Source of the DNA: JAUASW01 sp036880965
GTDB taxonomy: Bacteria > Pseudomonadota > Gammaproteobacteria > Burkholderiales > Burkholderiaceae_C
Assembly (NCBI RefSeq): GCF_036880965.1
Contig: NZ_JBAJMV010000003.1
Coordinates: 124,001 to 188,000, forward strand
Reading direction: 5' to 3'
DNA length: 64,000 nt
Shown here: in pieces, positions 25,338 through 34,940 of the stretch
Layout: the number at the start of each line of letters is the position of its first letter
How positions within the stretch are numbered: the first letter of the stretch is position 1
Position numbers and translations under genes: made by a program
Notes under the pieces: model-generated
The model's database searches: none
What the model was told of the DNA's origin: nothing
What the model saw: the letters and a program-made list of their open reading frames with translations, nothing else

Positions 25338-26420
25338 ATGGACCCTTCCTGGCAAGACCCCAAGCGCTGGCTGTGGCTGCTGTCGCCAGCCCTGCCCCTG
25401 CTCGTCGCCTGGCATCTTGTGAAGTTCATCCAGACCGGTCAGACGCACTGGCTGTTCCTGATGAGCATCGTCATGTACGGCGTCATTCCGGTGCTGGACG
25501 CCCTGCTGGGGCCAGACCGCAGCAACCCGCCTGAAGAAGCCGTGGCCGGGTTGGAGCAATCGATCTGGCATCGCGCCGTGGTGGTGGCCTACATTCCCTC
25601 GCAATATGCGGCGACCCTGCTGGGCCTGTGGATTGCCGCGACGATGGACCTGAGCGGCTGGCAATGGCTGGGCCTGGTGCTCAGTGTCGGCGGCGTGAAC
25701 GGCATCGCGATCAACACCGCGCATGAGCTGGGGCACAAGCGGCCAAGCTGGGAGCGCGCCTTGTCCTTGCTGACGCTGGCGCCGGTGATCTACGGTCACT
25801 TCTTCGTCGAGCACAACCGCGGCCACCATCTGCGCGTGGCCACGCCGCAAGACCCGGCCAGTGCGCGCCTGGGCGAAAGCTTCTGGGCCTTCCTGCCGCG
25901 CACCGTCGTCGGCAGCCTGCGCTCGGCCTGGCAGATCGACCGCCGCCAATGCCTGCAGGCCTGGTGCTTGAGCCTGCTTTTCTACGCTGCCGTCGTGGCC
26001 TGGCTGGGCTTTGCGGTGCTGCCCTTTGCCCTGGTCCAGGCCCTTTACGGCATCTCGCTGCTCGAGGTGGTGAACTACATCGAACACTACGGCCTCTTGC
26101 GCAGCCGCGGGGCTGATGGGCGCGTCGAGCGCTGCGGGCCGCAGCATTCCTGGAACTCCGACCATGTGGTGTCCAACCTGTTCCTCTACCAATTGCAGCG
26201 GCACAGCGACCACCATGCGCATCCGGGCCGGCGCTACCAGGCGCTGCGCCATTTCGACAGCAGCCCGCAACTGCCCATGGGCTATGCCGGCATGTTGATG
26301 CTGGCCTACCTGCCGCCGCTGTGGTTCAAGGTAATGGACGCGCGGGTGGCCGCGCACTATGGCGGCGAGCTGGGCCGTGCCAACCGAGGTCAAGCGTCCA
26401 AGGTCGACAGCGTCGGGTAG
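25338..26420 (+). CDS. alkB: Alkane 1-monooxygenase (AlkB-type)
   Basis: The 360-residue integral membrane protein has the eight-histidine di-iron signature of AlkB hydroxylases: HELGHK (129-134), EHNRGHH (158-164), NYIEHYGL and LQRHSDHH near residue 290. Six hydrophobic helices are spread before and between these boxes. It hydroxylates medium-chain alkanes or similar chains at the end carbon using electrons from rubredoxin. No rubredoxin domain is fused at the C-terminus and no rubredoxin or reductase gene is in the window, so electron transfer partners must be elsewhere. Its last 31 bases overlap the convergent hybrid kinase gene. A cyclopropane or fatty-acid hydroxylase role cannot be excluded, but the motifs are those of AlkB. 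Confidence 0.9.
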   Translation: MDPSWQDPKRWLWLLSPALPLLVAWHLVKFIQTGQTHWLFLMSIVMYGVIPVLDALLGPDRSNPPEEAVAGLEQSIWHRAVVVAYIPSQYAATLLGLWIAATMDLSGWQWLGLVLSVGGVNGIAINTAHELGHKRPSWERALSLLTLAPVIYGHFFVEHNRGHHLRVATPQDPASARLGESFWAFLPRTVVGSLRSAWQIDRRQCLQAWCLSLLFYAAVVAWLGFAVLPFALVQALYGISLLEVVNYIEHYGLLRSRGADGRVERCGPQHSWNSDHVVSNLFLYQLQRHSDHHAHPGRRYQALRHFDSSPQLPMGYAGMLMLAYLPPLWFKVMDARVAAHYGGELGRANRGQASKVDSVG

Positions 26421-28243
26421 CGCCGCACCAGCAGGCGCTCCATCGCTTCGAGCAAGGCCTCGGCCGCAACAGGCTTGTGCAGCAGCGTCAGCCCGGCGGC
26501 CTGGGCCTGGCGCAGGCGCTCGGGCGCGGTGTCGCCGCTGACCAGCAGCGCCGGCAGGTCGGGCAGCGCCGAGCGCAAGGACTGTACGGCCGCAATGCCG
26601 TCGTCGCCATTGCGCAGGCGCAGGTCGGCCAACAGCAGGTCAGGTGGCGCGGCCAGGCTGTCCAGCATGGCGCCACGGGTCGTCGCAGCCAGACGCACCT
26701 CGCAGCCGTGGGCCGAGAGCAGGGCCTGCATCGCTTCGCGCACCGATTGCTCGTCGTCGAGCACCAGCACCCGCAAGCCGGCCAGGCGATGCTCACGAGC
26801 ATCGGTGGGAGCGGGCGCCTCCACTGCCTGTTGCGGCGCGGCCGCCAGGCTCAGCGTGAACACGCTGCCGCAGCCGGGCTCGGACTCCAGGCGCAGCTGC
26901 GCATCGAGCAGGTCCACCAGGCGGCTGACGATGGACAGTCCCAGCCCCAGGCCCTGTGCGCGATCACGCTCCGGGTTGCCGACCTGATAGAACTCCTCGA
27001 ACACGCGCGATTGCTCGGCCGGCGCAATGCCCTGGCCGCTGTCGATGACCGCCAGCTCCCAGCGCGGCTCGCCGCCCAGCCCGGCCGCGCGCACATGCAG
27101 GCGCACGCCGCCGGTGGCGGTGTACTTGATCGCGTTGTCGAGCAGGTTGCGCACGACGCGCTCCAGCAGCACCGGGTCGCTGAGCACCTGCGCCTCGGGC
27201 GGGCAATCGAGGGTCAGGCTCAGCCCCTTGCGCTGCGCCGGCGGGCCGAACTCCTGCACCAGCCGGGCCAGCCAGGGCGCCAGGCCGAAACTCGTCTCCT
27301 TCAAGGCGAGCACCTGCGCGTCGAGCTTGGAGATGTCGAGCAAGGCATCCATCTGCGAACCGAGCGACTCCAGCGCCTGGTTCATCTGGCCAACGATCTT
27401 CTGGCTGGCCGCCTCCAGCGGCCGCATCTGCAGCGCGGCGCCCAGCAGCGACAGCGCGTGCAGGGGCTGGCGCAAATCGTGGCTTGCAGAGGCGAAGAAT
27501 CGGGTCTTGGCCCGGTTGGCCGTTTCGGCCCGCTGCAAGGCCTGGCGCAGGTGCTCGTTGCTGCGCACTTGCTGCTGGCGTATCAGCACCGAGTCGGCAA
27601 ACACCTTGTAGGCATCCCGCGCCAACCCGGCCAGGATCCAGGCAAAGGCCAGGATCAGCCCGGCCAGCGCCCATTCCAGCCCCGCGGCGCTGCTGCGATG
27701 CGCATGCAGCGCCCAGGCCATGCTGTTGGCCAGCGTGATCGGCAAGAGAAAGGCCAGAAAGACCGGTCGATAGCCTGCCGTCGTCGCGACCGACCCGGCG
27801 CACAAGCCGAGCAGCAGGATGGTCTGAAGCATCCGCGCATGGTCGATCAGCCAGGGCGTGAAGGCGAACGAGGCGGCAAAGACCAGGCCGTTGAGGCCGC
27901 TCAAGGCCACCGCCCAGCGCAGGCGATGCGCCATGCTCTGCTGATGCCAGGCCGGCAGGCGGCCCAGCATCCACCAGCGCAGCAGCAGCACACCCAGCAC
28001 CAGGGCCAGCCAGGCCAGCGGTACCGCCCAACCGAGGGCGTCAGAGGCAGCCAGGGCGATGACGAAGGCACTCAGGCCGACCGGCAGGGGCACGCGCCGG
28101 CCTTGCCTGGCCAGCAGGCGCAAGAGCTCCTGCTGGACACTGAGCACATCGGCGTCGGGGTCGGTGGCGGTGGGAAGTGAAGGCGAAGACAGCGGCAGAG
28201 GCGGCACGGCGAGAGACAGCTCAAGACTCGGGGCAGCGCGCAA
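26390..28243 (-). CDS. Hybrid histidine kinase with C-terminal receiver
   Basis: The predicted protein has five to six membrane helices (an MASE-like sensor), a coiled linker, a HisKA domain with SASHDLRQPLHAL, an ATPase domain (NLLDNAIKYT, DSGQGI, GLGLGLSIV) and a receiver with Asp in LLLADLRLRNGDDG and Lys in LLHKPV. The kinase and receiver residues are complete, so a phosphorelay is likely. The 5' end is unresolved. No ATG lies in frame before the membrane part; I use a TTG at 28243, which follows a run of eleven G five bases away that could act as a ribosome-binding site. GTG at 28207 or 28147 are alternatives. Adding one G to the tract would bring an ATG at 28290 into frame. The 3' end overlaps alkB by 31 bp. 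Confidence 0.85.
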   Translation of the reverse strand: MRAAPSLELSLAVPPLPLSSPSLPTATDPDADVLSVQQELLRLLARQGRRVPLPVGLSAFVIALAASDALGWAVPLAWLALVLGVLLLRWWMLGRLPAWHQQSMAHRLRWAVALSGLNGLVFAASFAFTPWLIDHARMLQTILLLGLCAGSVATTAGYRPVFLAFLLPITLANSMAWALHAHRSSAAGLEWALAGLILAFAWILAGLARDAYKVFADSVLIRQQQVRSNEHLRQALQRAETANRAKTRFFASASHDLRQPLHALSLLGAALQMRPLEAASQKIVGQMNQALESLGSQMDALLDISKLDAQVLALKETSFGLAPWLARLVQEFGPPAQRKGLSLTLDCPPEAQVLSDPVLLERVVRNLLDNAIKYTATGGVRLHVRAAGLGGEPRWELAVIDSGQGIAPAEQSRVFEEFYQVGNPERDRAQGLGLGLSIVSRLVDLLDAQLRLESEPGCGSVFTLSLAAAPQQAVEAPAPTDAREHRLAGLRVLVLDDEQSVREAMQALLSAHGCEVRLAATTRGAMLDSLAAPPDLLLADLRLRNGDDGIAAVQSLRSALPDLPALLVSGDTAPERLRQAQAAGLTLLHKPVAAEALLEAMERLLVRRYPTLSTLDA

Positions 28244-28572
28244 TATAGCCCCCCCCCCCGGGCTTGCGAGCCTGTGAGCCGGAGCGGCATTCAAAAAAAG
28301 AGCAATGCCGGCCACCTCCCCCTTTCGGGCCTTGGTGAACCGGCACGGCAACCCCTCCCATCCTCCATGTGATGAGCCCTCTTGCGAGGCTTCTTCACAA
28401 GGGGCGCAGTATCGGCAGCACGCCGTGCACAAACCATCCCTCTCAAGGGGGTGCGGGCTGCCACAAGTCGCCCATCCTTCAAATGAACTGAACCATGGCG
28501 TCAAGCGCCGTGAACCGCGGGCGGCAGCTCCGCACGGAAACTGACGTCATTCGCAACCCACCGACGCCAGCC
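28244..28572. other. Intergenic region between divergent hybrid kinase and cytochrome b561 genes
   Basis: About 330 bases without a credible gene. It holds the C11 tract at its left end and must contain promoters for both divergent genes. Translations here are Cys-rich and unlike proteins. I see no tRNA, strong hairpin with T-run or clear repeated operator. Confidence 0.6.
28249..28259. repeat. C11 homopolymer (G11 on the coding strand) at the start of the hybrid kinase gene
   Basis: Eleven consecutive C residues lie immediately before the likely start of the hybrid histidine kinase. Runs of this length are prone to slip during replication. With 11 residues the upstream ATG at 28290 is out of frame with the kinase; with 12 it would be in frame. 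Either the tract tunes expression or it contains a sequencing error. Confidence 0.75.
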
Positions 28573-29142
28573 ATGACGCAAGCCCCCCTCGCCCCCGAGC
28601 AGCGCTACAGCCCGCTGGCCATGGCACTGCACTGGCTGCTGGCTGTGGCCATCGTCGGCGCTTTCGGCGTGGGCCTGTACATGACCAGCCTGCCCTTCTC
28701 GCCGGCGCGGCTCAAGCTCTACAACTGGCACAAATGGGCCGGTGTGACGATCCTGGCGCTGTCGGCCCTGCGACTGCTGTGGCGCCTGTACCGCAAGCCG
28801 CCGGCCGATCTGCCGATGCCGGCCTGGCAGGCCCAGGCCGCCCATATCACCCACGGCGCGCTCTACGCCCTGTTCTTCGCCGTGCCGCTGGCAGGCTGGG
28901 CCTACAGCTCGGCTGCCGGCTTTCCCATCGTCTGGTTCGGCCTGCTGCCGCTGCCCGACCTGGTGGGCCCGGACAAGGCCTTGGCCGAGACGCTGAAGCA
29001 GGCCCACAAATTCCTGGCCTATGGCCTCGGCGCTCTGGTGCTGGCCCATGTGGCCGCCGCCCTGAAGCACCACTTCATCGACCGCGACGGCCTGGTGCAG
29101 CGCATGCTGCCGGCCCTGCCGCCAACAGCAAAGGACCAATGA
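28573..29142 (+). CDS. Cytochrome b561 (bacterial type)
   Basis: The 189-residue protein has four membrane helices with histidines placed to bind heme b: MALHWLLAVAIVGAF, YNWHKWAGV, ITHGALYALFFAVPLAGW, and HKFLAYGLGALVLAHVAAALKHHF. The final KHHFIDRDGLVQRML is the usual family ending. Bacterial b561 proteins pass electrons between the quinone pool and a periplasmic or membrane partner. The ATG at 28573 gives a normal N-terminus; no strong ribosome-binding site is seen. Its stop overlaps the start of the next gene by ATGA, a YceI-family gene. The b561-YceI pairing recurs in proteobacteria and suggests a common function with a quinone-like or isoprenoid molecule. Confidence 0.92.
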   Translation: MTQAPLAPEQRYSPLAMALHWLLAVAIVGAFGVGLYMTSLPFSPARLKLYNWHKWAGVTILALSALRLLWRLYRKPPADLPMPAWQAQAAHITHGALYALFFAVPLAGWAYSSAAGFPIVWFGLLPLPDLVGPDKALAETLKQAHKFLAYGLGALVLAHVAAALKHHFIDRDGLVQRMLPALPPTAKDQ

Positions 29143-29765
29143 TGAGGACTCTCTCGACCACCCTGCTGGCACTGGCTTCGGCCGCCGTGCTGGCCCTGAC
29201 GAACAACGCTGCGCAGGCACAGGCCAAGCCCGCCGCGGCCCCCACGACTGCCAAGCCGGCCGCCGCCGCCACGCTCTTGCTGGCTCAGAGCGAGCTGGGC
29301 TTCATCAGCAAGCAGATGGGCGTGCCGGTGGACGGCAAGTTCAAGCGCTTTGATGCACAACTGAGCTTCGACCCGAAGAAGCCCGAGGCCGCCAAGGTCG
29401 CCTTCGCGATCGAGCTGGCCAGCGCCACGCTCGGCGCACCGGAATTCGACGCCGAGCTGGTCAAGGCCTCCTGGTTCGATGCCAAGCGAGTGCCGCAAGC
29501 CACATTCCAGAGCACGGCCGTCAAGGCCGTGGGTGGCGGCAAGTATGAGGTGGCCGGCAAGCTGTCCATCAAGGGCCAGACACGTGACGTGCTCGTGCCG
29601 ATTGCCCTGAGCCAGGCGGGCGGCACCACCACCGCGACCGGCGGCTTCGTCCTGAAGCGCCTGGAATTCAAGATTGGCGACGGCGAATGGGCCGACACCT
29701 CGATGGTCGCCAACGATGTGCAAGTGAAGTTCAAGCTGGCTTTCAGCGGCATTGCACCGCTTTGA
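29139..29765 (+). CDS. YceI-family periplasmic protein (first copy)
   Basis: The 208-residue product has a signal peptide, then a low-complexity Ala/Pro/Lys linker (AKPAAAPTTAKPAAAATL), then a YceI beta-barrel. Family features include SELGFISKQMGVPVDGKFKRF, LASATLGAPEFDAELVKASWFDA, and the strand IKGQTRDVLVPI. YceI lipocalin-like barrels bind long isoprenoid chains such as ubiquinone-8. The start overlaps the b561 stop by four bases, with AAGGA upstream. It diverges strongly from the second YceI copy 69 bp downstream: it lacks the DPxHT-like start and the final cysteines. The two are thus old paralogues rather than a recent duplication. Confidence 0.88.
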   Translation: MMRTLSTTLLALASAAVLALTNNAAQAQAKPAAAPTTAKPAAAATLLLAQSELGFISKQMGVPVDGKFKRFDAQLSFDPKKPEAAKVAFAIELASATLGAPEFDAELVKASWFDAKRVPQATFQSTAVKAVGGGKYEVAGKLSIKGQTRDVLVPIALSQAGGTTTATGGFVLKRLEFKIGDGEWADTSMVANDVQVKFKLAFSGIAPL

Positions 29766-29833
29766 TCTTGCATCTTCTTCTTTTTCCATTCTTCTCCAGT
29801 TTTCTCCCCCAACCCTCCCCAAGGACCGCAACC

Positions 29834-30406
29834 ATGTTGAAGCAAGCCCTCCTCTTCGCCGCAGCCCTGGCCACCGCCGGCATCGCCCAGGCCGAATCGG
29901 CCACCTACGCCATCGAGCCGACCCACACCTACGCCACCTTCGAGATCTCGCACTTCGGTGTCTCGACCAACCGCGGCCGTTTCGACAAGAAGGAAGGCTC
30001 GGTCACCCTCGACCGCGCCGCCAAGACCGGCAAGGTCGAGATCAGCTTCGACATGAACGGCATCAACACCGGCGCCGCTGCCTTCGACAAGCACCTGAAG
30101 AGCGAGGACTTCTTCGACGTGGCCAAGTTCGGCACGGCCAAGTTCGTCGGTGACAAGTTCGTCTTCGACGGCGCCAAGGTGGTCGAGGTGCAGGGTCAGC
30201 TGACGCTGAAGGGCAAGACCGCCCCGGTGACGCTGAAGGCCAGCAACTTCGGCTGCTACGACAACCCGATGTTCAAGCGCGAAGTCTGCGGTGGCGACTT
30301 CACCGCCGTCATCGACCGCACCCAGTGGGGCGTGGACTACGGTCTGGCCTGGGGTTTCCCCAAGGATGTGCGCCTGGTGATCCAGGTTGAGGCTGTCAAG
30401 CAGTAA
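29834..30406 (+). CDS. YceI-family periplasmic protein (second copy)
   Basis: The 190-residue protein is a canonical YceI: signal peptide (MLKQALLFAAALATAGIAQA), the hallmark EPTHTYATFEISHFGVSTNRGRF (in part), KHLKSEDFFDVAKF, and KGKTAPVTLKASNF. Two cysteines near the end (CYDNP, EVCGGDF) could form a disulphide. It ends WGFPKDVRLVIQVEAVKQ. AAGGA lies eight bases before the ATG. It closes a b561-YceI-YceI unit and is followed by an intrinsic terminator 68 bases later. Likely ligand is a quinone or polyisoprenoid, by family knowledge. Confidence 0.92.
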   Translation: MLKQALLFAAALATAGIAQAESATYAIEPTHTYATFEISHFGVSTNRGRFDKKEGSVTLDRAAKTGKVEISFDMNGINTGAAAFDKHLKSEDFFDVAKFGTAKFVGDKFVFDGAKVVEVQGQLTLKGKTAPVTLKASNFGCYDNPMFKREVCGGDFTAVIDRTQWGVDYGLAWGFPKDVRLVIQVEAVKQ

Positions 30407-30473
30407 ACGTGAGCCCCTCGCCCGCGACTGCGCGGGCGCCTCACCCCGCCTCGTGACATAGTTCACGAACGAG

Positions 30474-30500
30474 GCCCGCCATCCGGCGGGCTTTGTTTTT
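30474..30500 (+). terminator. Intrinsic terminator after the b561-YceI operon
   Basis: GCCCGCC (30474-30480), a four-base loop and GGCGGGC (30485-30491) are followed directly by TTTGTTTTT. This is a standard Rho-independent terminator. A second GC hairpin (CCCGCG/CGCGGG at 30421-30436) lies just before it. Confidence 0.88.
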
Positions 30501-30622
30501 GGGGCCTGCCGACTGTCGCCGGATAGTGCATCTGGGCCCTCCGGGCGCACGGTGCATCGCTCCCTCGCCCCGCCTGACTTTGGGCATGCGTACAGTCCAA
30601 ACCATCGACAAGGCAGATTCCC

Positions 30623-32032
30623 ATGAGCGCCACCCTCCCCACCAACCCGACCCCCTACCAGCGCTGGCAGCATTTTTCGGCGCTGACGGTCCGCGCATTC
30701 CACATCTATGCGGGCTGGCTGGTCAGCATCAGCTGGAAGCGCTTCACCCTGCTCGCCGTTGCCTTGATCATCGGGGCCAACGTCCTGCAGCATCTGCCGC
30801 CGTTCAACTTCAAGTTCCGCACCGGCGAGGAAGAGCTGCCCATCGAGGCGCCCAAGATCCCCAAGCTGTCCAAGAAGCGTGCCGCTGACACTCCGGCCAT
30901 TGCCACGGACAAGCCGATCCACTACGAAATCACCATCGATGACGAAGGCCTGCGCATCGAGCCGCGCAAGGCCGCCGCCGGCGCCAGTGCCGCATCCGGC
31001 AACGCCCTCAGCGAAGAGGAGCTGCAGGACCTGCCTTCGATCGCCATCGGCCTGCCCAAGGGCGTGGACCGCGACCAGATGCGCAAGGCGGTCGAGGAAA
31101 CCCGCAAGGCCATCGAGGAGACGGTGCGCGAAGCCCGCGAACGGGCCCGCGAGCAGGCCATGGACGAGCTGCGCGACCAGGTGGAAGAAGCGCGCAACGC
31201 CATGCTCGAATCGAGCCGCGGCCCGCGCACCCGTGTCACCTACGCCCGGCTGGGCGATCTGCTGGACAGCCTGGCCTGGCTGATCGTGCTGTCATCGGCC
31301 GTGATCAAGGCCATGTACAAGAGCCGCATCCAGGCCGAAGTGAAGGCAGCCCAGGCCACCGAGACTGCCGAGGCCGAATCGCTGCGCCGCCAGGTCGTCG
31401 AAGCCCGCATGGCCGCCATGCAGGCCCAGGTCGAGCCGCACTTCCTGTTCAACACCCTGGCCTCGATCGATCACCTGATCGAAACCGACCCGGCCCGCGC
31501 CTCGCAGATGCAGAAGAACCTGATCGCCCTCCTGCGTGCCTCGATGCCGACCATGCGCGAAGCCAACGCGACCGGCGGTGTGCGTGAGCTGGGCCGCGAG
31601 ATCGCCGTGATCCGCCCCTACCTCGAGATCCTCAAGGTGCGCATGGAAGAACGGCTGCAGACCGAGATCGACGTGCCCGAGGGCCTGCTGTCGGCCGAGT
31701 TCCCGCCCATGATGATCCAGAGCCTCGTCGAGAACTCGATCAAGCATGGCCTGGAGCCCAAGGCCGAGGGCGGCAGCCTGAAGGTCAAGGCCGAGATCGT
31801 GCACGGCAAGCTGCAGATCACCGTGGCCGACACGGGCCTGGGCTTCGGCCGCGCCGCCACCAGCGGCACCGGCGTGGGCCTGGCCAATATCCGCGAACGC
31901 CTCTCGCTGCTCTACGGAGCCAAGGGCACCGTCACCGTCACCGAAAACCAACCCAGCGGCACCGTGGTCACGATTCAAGTGCCCTATCGCAGCCGCACCG
32001 ACGACTCTTCCAACGAAGGAGCAAAAGCATGA
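30623..32032 (+). CDS. LytS-type sensor histidine kinase with coiled-coil loop
   Basis: The 469-residue kinase has a first membrane helix at about 41-57 and a second at about 212-230. The extracytoplasmic loop of some 150 residues between them has a charged coiled-coil at about 150-197. The kinase core is of the His_kinase/LytS type: phospho-accepting His273 in VEPHFLFN, the N-box IQSLVENSIKHG, DTGLGFG and GTGVGLANIRERL. Its stop overlaps the start of a small membrane protein gene (ATGA), followed by a LytTR response regulator gene, so the three form one operon and the regulator is its cognate partner. The signal is unknown. The heptad-rich sensor loop suggests sensing by protein contact or membrane stress, which is inference. 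Confidence 0.9.
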   Translation: MSATLPTNPTPYQRWQHFSALTVRAFHIYAGWLVSISWKRFTLLAVALIIGANVLQHLPPFNFKFRTGEEELPIEAPKIPKLSKKRAADTPAIATDKPIHYEITIDDEGLRIEPRKAAAGASAASGNALSEEELQDLPSIAIGLPKGVDRDQMRKAVEETRKAIEETVREARERAREQAMDELRDQVEEARNAMLESSRGPRTRVTYARLGDLLDSLAWLIVLSSAVIKAMYKSRIQAEVKAAQATETAEAESLRRQVVEARMAAMQAQVEPHFLFNTLASIDHLIETDPARASQMQKNLIALLRASMPTMREANATGGVRELGREIAVIRPYLEILKVRMEERLQTEIDVPEGLLSAEFPPMMIQSLVENSIKHGLEPKAEGGSLKVKAEIVHGKLQITVADTGLGFGRAATSGTGVGLANIRERLSLLYGAKGTVTVTENQPSGTVVTIQVPYRSRTDDSSNEGAKA

Positions 32033-32466
32033 AACGCGTGTTCAAGGTCTTCGCCGTCTTCACCCTGCTGATCCTGATCGCGGCCATCTCCGGCGGCTTC
32101 AGCCTCTGGCACCACATTGGTGATCATCAAGGCATGTCGATCACGGTCAATGGCGAGGAGATGATTCTTGGTGCGCTCGACCTGGGCGACATCATCGGCG
32201 GCGCCGTGGGACTGGCCATCGCTGCGGTGGTGGTGCTGGTGGTCGTGCCGCTGTGCCTGCTGGTGGGCATCGGCCTGCCGCTGCTGATCGTTGGCGCGGT
32301 ACTGGCGCTTGGTGTGCTGGCTGCGCTGAGCGTCGGTGCCGTGGTGTTCTCGCCGCTGATCCTGATCGGCCTCGTGCTGTGGCTGCTGCTGCGCCGCAAG
32401 CCGGCCAAGCCGCTGCCGCCCCAGGCTCCGGCGACACCGGTCGAACCTGCGCTGATCCACGACTAA
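32029..32466 (+). CDS. Small membrane protein within a LytS/LytR operon
   Basis: The 145-residue protein has an N-terminal membrane helix (about 8-28), a short polar loop with SITVNGEEMILGALDL, then two or three closely packed Val/Leu/Ala/Gly helices (about 58-122) and a Pro-rich basic tail (RRKPAKPLPPQAPATP). I do not recognise a family. It starts in the kinase stop codon (ATGA) and ends nine bases before the response regulator gene. Translational coupling to the kinase suggests an accessory of the two-component system, for example a sensor partner or an immunity/transport protein. Confidence 0.75.
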   Translation: MKRVFKVFAVFTLLILIAAISGGFSLWHHIGDHQGMSITVNGEEMILGALDLGDIIGGAVGLAIAAVVVLVVVPLCLLVGIGLPLLIVGAVLALGVLAALSVGAVVFSPLILIGLVLWLLLRRKPAKPLPPQAPATPVEPALIHD

Positions 32467-32475
32467 CATCGGCGC

Positions 32476-33312
32476 ATGAACGACACCAACCACACCCCTC
32501 GCGTGCGCGCGGTCCTGGCCGACGACGAACGCTTGATGCGCGAGCAACTGCGCAGCCGCCTGACCGAGGTTTGGCCCGACCTGGACATCGTCGCCGAAGC
32601 CAAGAATGGCATCGAGGCCGTCGAGCTGGTCAAGGAGCACAAGCCGGACCTGGTGTTCCTGGACATCCGCATGCCCGGCCTGACCGGCGTCGACGCCGCC
32701 AGGCAGATCGCCCAGCTGCCGGAAGACGAGGACTGGCTGCTGCCCGAGATCGTCTTCATCACGGCCTACGACCAGTACGCGGTCGAAGCCTTCGAGCAGG
32801 GTGTGGCCGATTACGTGCTGAAGCCCGCCGAACGCGAGCGGCTGCAGGTGACAGTGGAGCGGGTCAAGAAGCGCCTCTCGCAGCGCCACAGCAATGAGCC
32901 GGTGCCCGACGACGGCAAGCCCGCCGCGCCGATGCAGCAGCTCCTGCACAAGCTCTCGGCCCAGCTCAACCCGGGCAGCGCGCCGGCCTATCTGCAGTGG
33001 ATCCAGGCCACCGTGGGCCAGGCTATCCAGATGATCCCGGTCGAGGACGTGCTGTTCTTCATCAGCGACGAGAAGTACACGCGGGTGCAGACCGCCACGC
33101 TGGAAGCGCTGATCCGCAAGCCGATCAAGGAACTCGTGGACGAGCTGGACCCCAAGCTGTTCTGGCAGATCCACCGCTCGACGCTGGTGAACGTGAAGGC
33201 CATCAACGGCATCACACGCGATTTCCGCGGCCGCCAACTGGTGGGCGTGAAAGGCCTGACCGAGAAGCTCGAGGTCAGCCGCAGCTACACGCACTTGTTC
33301 AAGGGCATGTGA
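32476..33312 (+). CDS. LytTR-family response regulator
   Basis: The 278-residue protein has an N-terminal receiver (ADDERL acidic pair; phospho-acceptor in LVFLDIRMPG near residue 62; conserved Lys in VLKPAERERL). A C-terminal LytTR DNA-binding domain begins near residue 180, with LFFISDEKYTRVQT, the FWQIHRSTLVNVKAI motif and a GVKGLTEKLEVSRSYTHLF ending. LytTR proteins bind direct repeats upstream of their targets, often envelope or competence genes. It is the third gene of the operon with the LytS-type kinase. A linker of about 45 residues separates receiver and DNA-binding domain. It ends at a strong hairpin shared with the convergent aldehyde dehydrogenase gene. Confidence 0.93.
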   Translation: MNDTNHTPRVRAVLADDERLMREQLRSRLTEVWPDLDIVAEAKNGIEAVELVKEHKPDLVFLDIRMPGLTGVDAARQIAQLPEDEDWLLPEIVFITAYDQYAVEAFEQGVADYVLKPAERERLQVTVERVKKRLSQRHSNEPVPDDGKPAAPMQQLLHKLSAQLNPGSAPAYLQWIQATVGQAIQMIPVEDVLFFISDEKYTRVQTATLEALIRKPIKELVDELDPKLFWQIHRSTLVNVKAINGITRDFRGRQLVGVKGLTEKLEVSRSYTHLFKGM

Positions 33313-33314
33313 GC

Positions 33315-33338
33315 ACAAGGGGCCCTCGGGCCCCTTGT
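33315..33338. terminator. Bidirectional hairpin terminator
   Basis: ACAAGGGGCC (33315-33324) and GGCCCCTTGT (33329-33338) form a 10-bp stem with a CTCG tetraloop, placed between the convergent stops of the LytTR regulator and the aldehyde dehydrogenase. The T/A ends of the stem would give short T-rich tails in both directions. Confidence 0.72.
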
Positions 33339-33342
33339 CTGC

Positions 33343-34863
<1,521 letters not shown>

Positions 34864-34920
34864 GGTCAGTCTCCTGTGTTTGTCGTGAATCGGTGCCTGC
34901 TGGCATCCGCGCCGCTTAAT

Positions 34921-34940
34921 TGCAGGGATCGTGCCAGGGG
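34921..34940 (-). promoter_or_regulatory. Sigma-54 promoter of the aldehyde dehydrogenase gene
   Basis: Read on the reverse strand the site is CCCCTGGCACGATCCCTGCA: the -24 element TGGCACG is perfect, and the -12 element CTGCA differs from TTGCA by one base. The invariant GG and GC are separated by exactly 10 bases. Transcription would start near 34910, giving a leader of about 45-50 nt. The divergent gene encodes a sigma-54 activator, which supports the call. Confidence 0.85.

Noticed and set aside
28072..28290. Short reverse-strand ATG frame of 72 codons across the poly-C tract
   Set aside because: It overlaps the kinase gene in another frame and has no ribosome-binding site. It is of interest only as a possible in-frame start if the tract gains one base.
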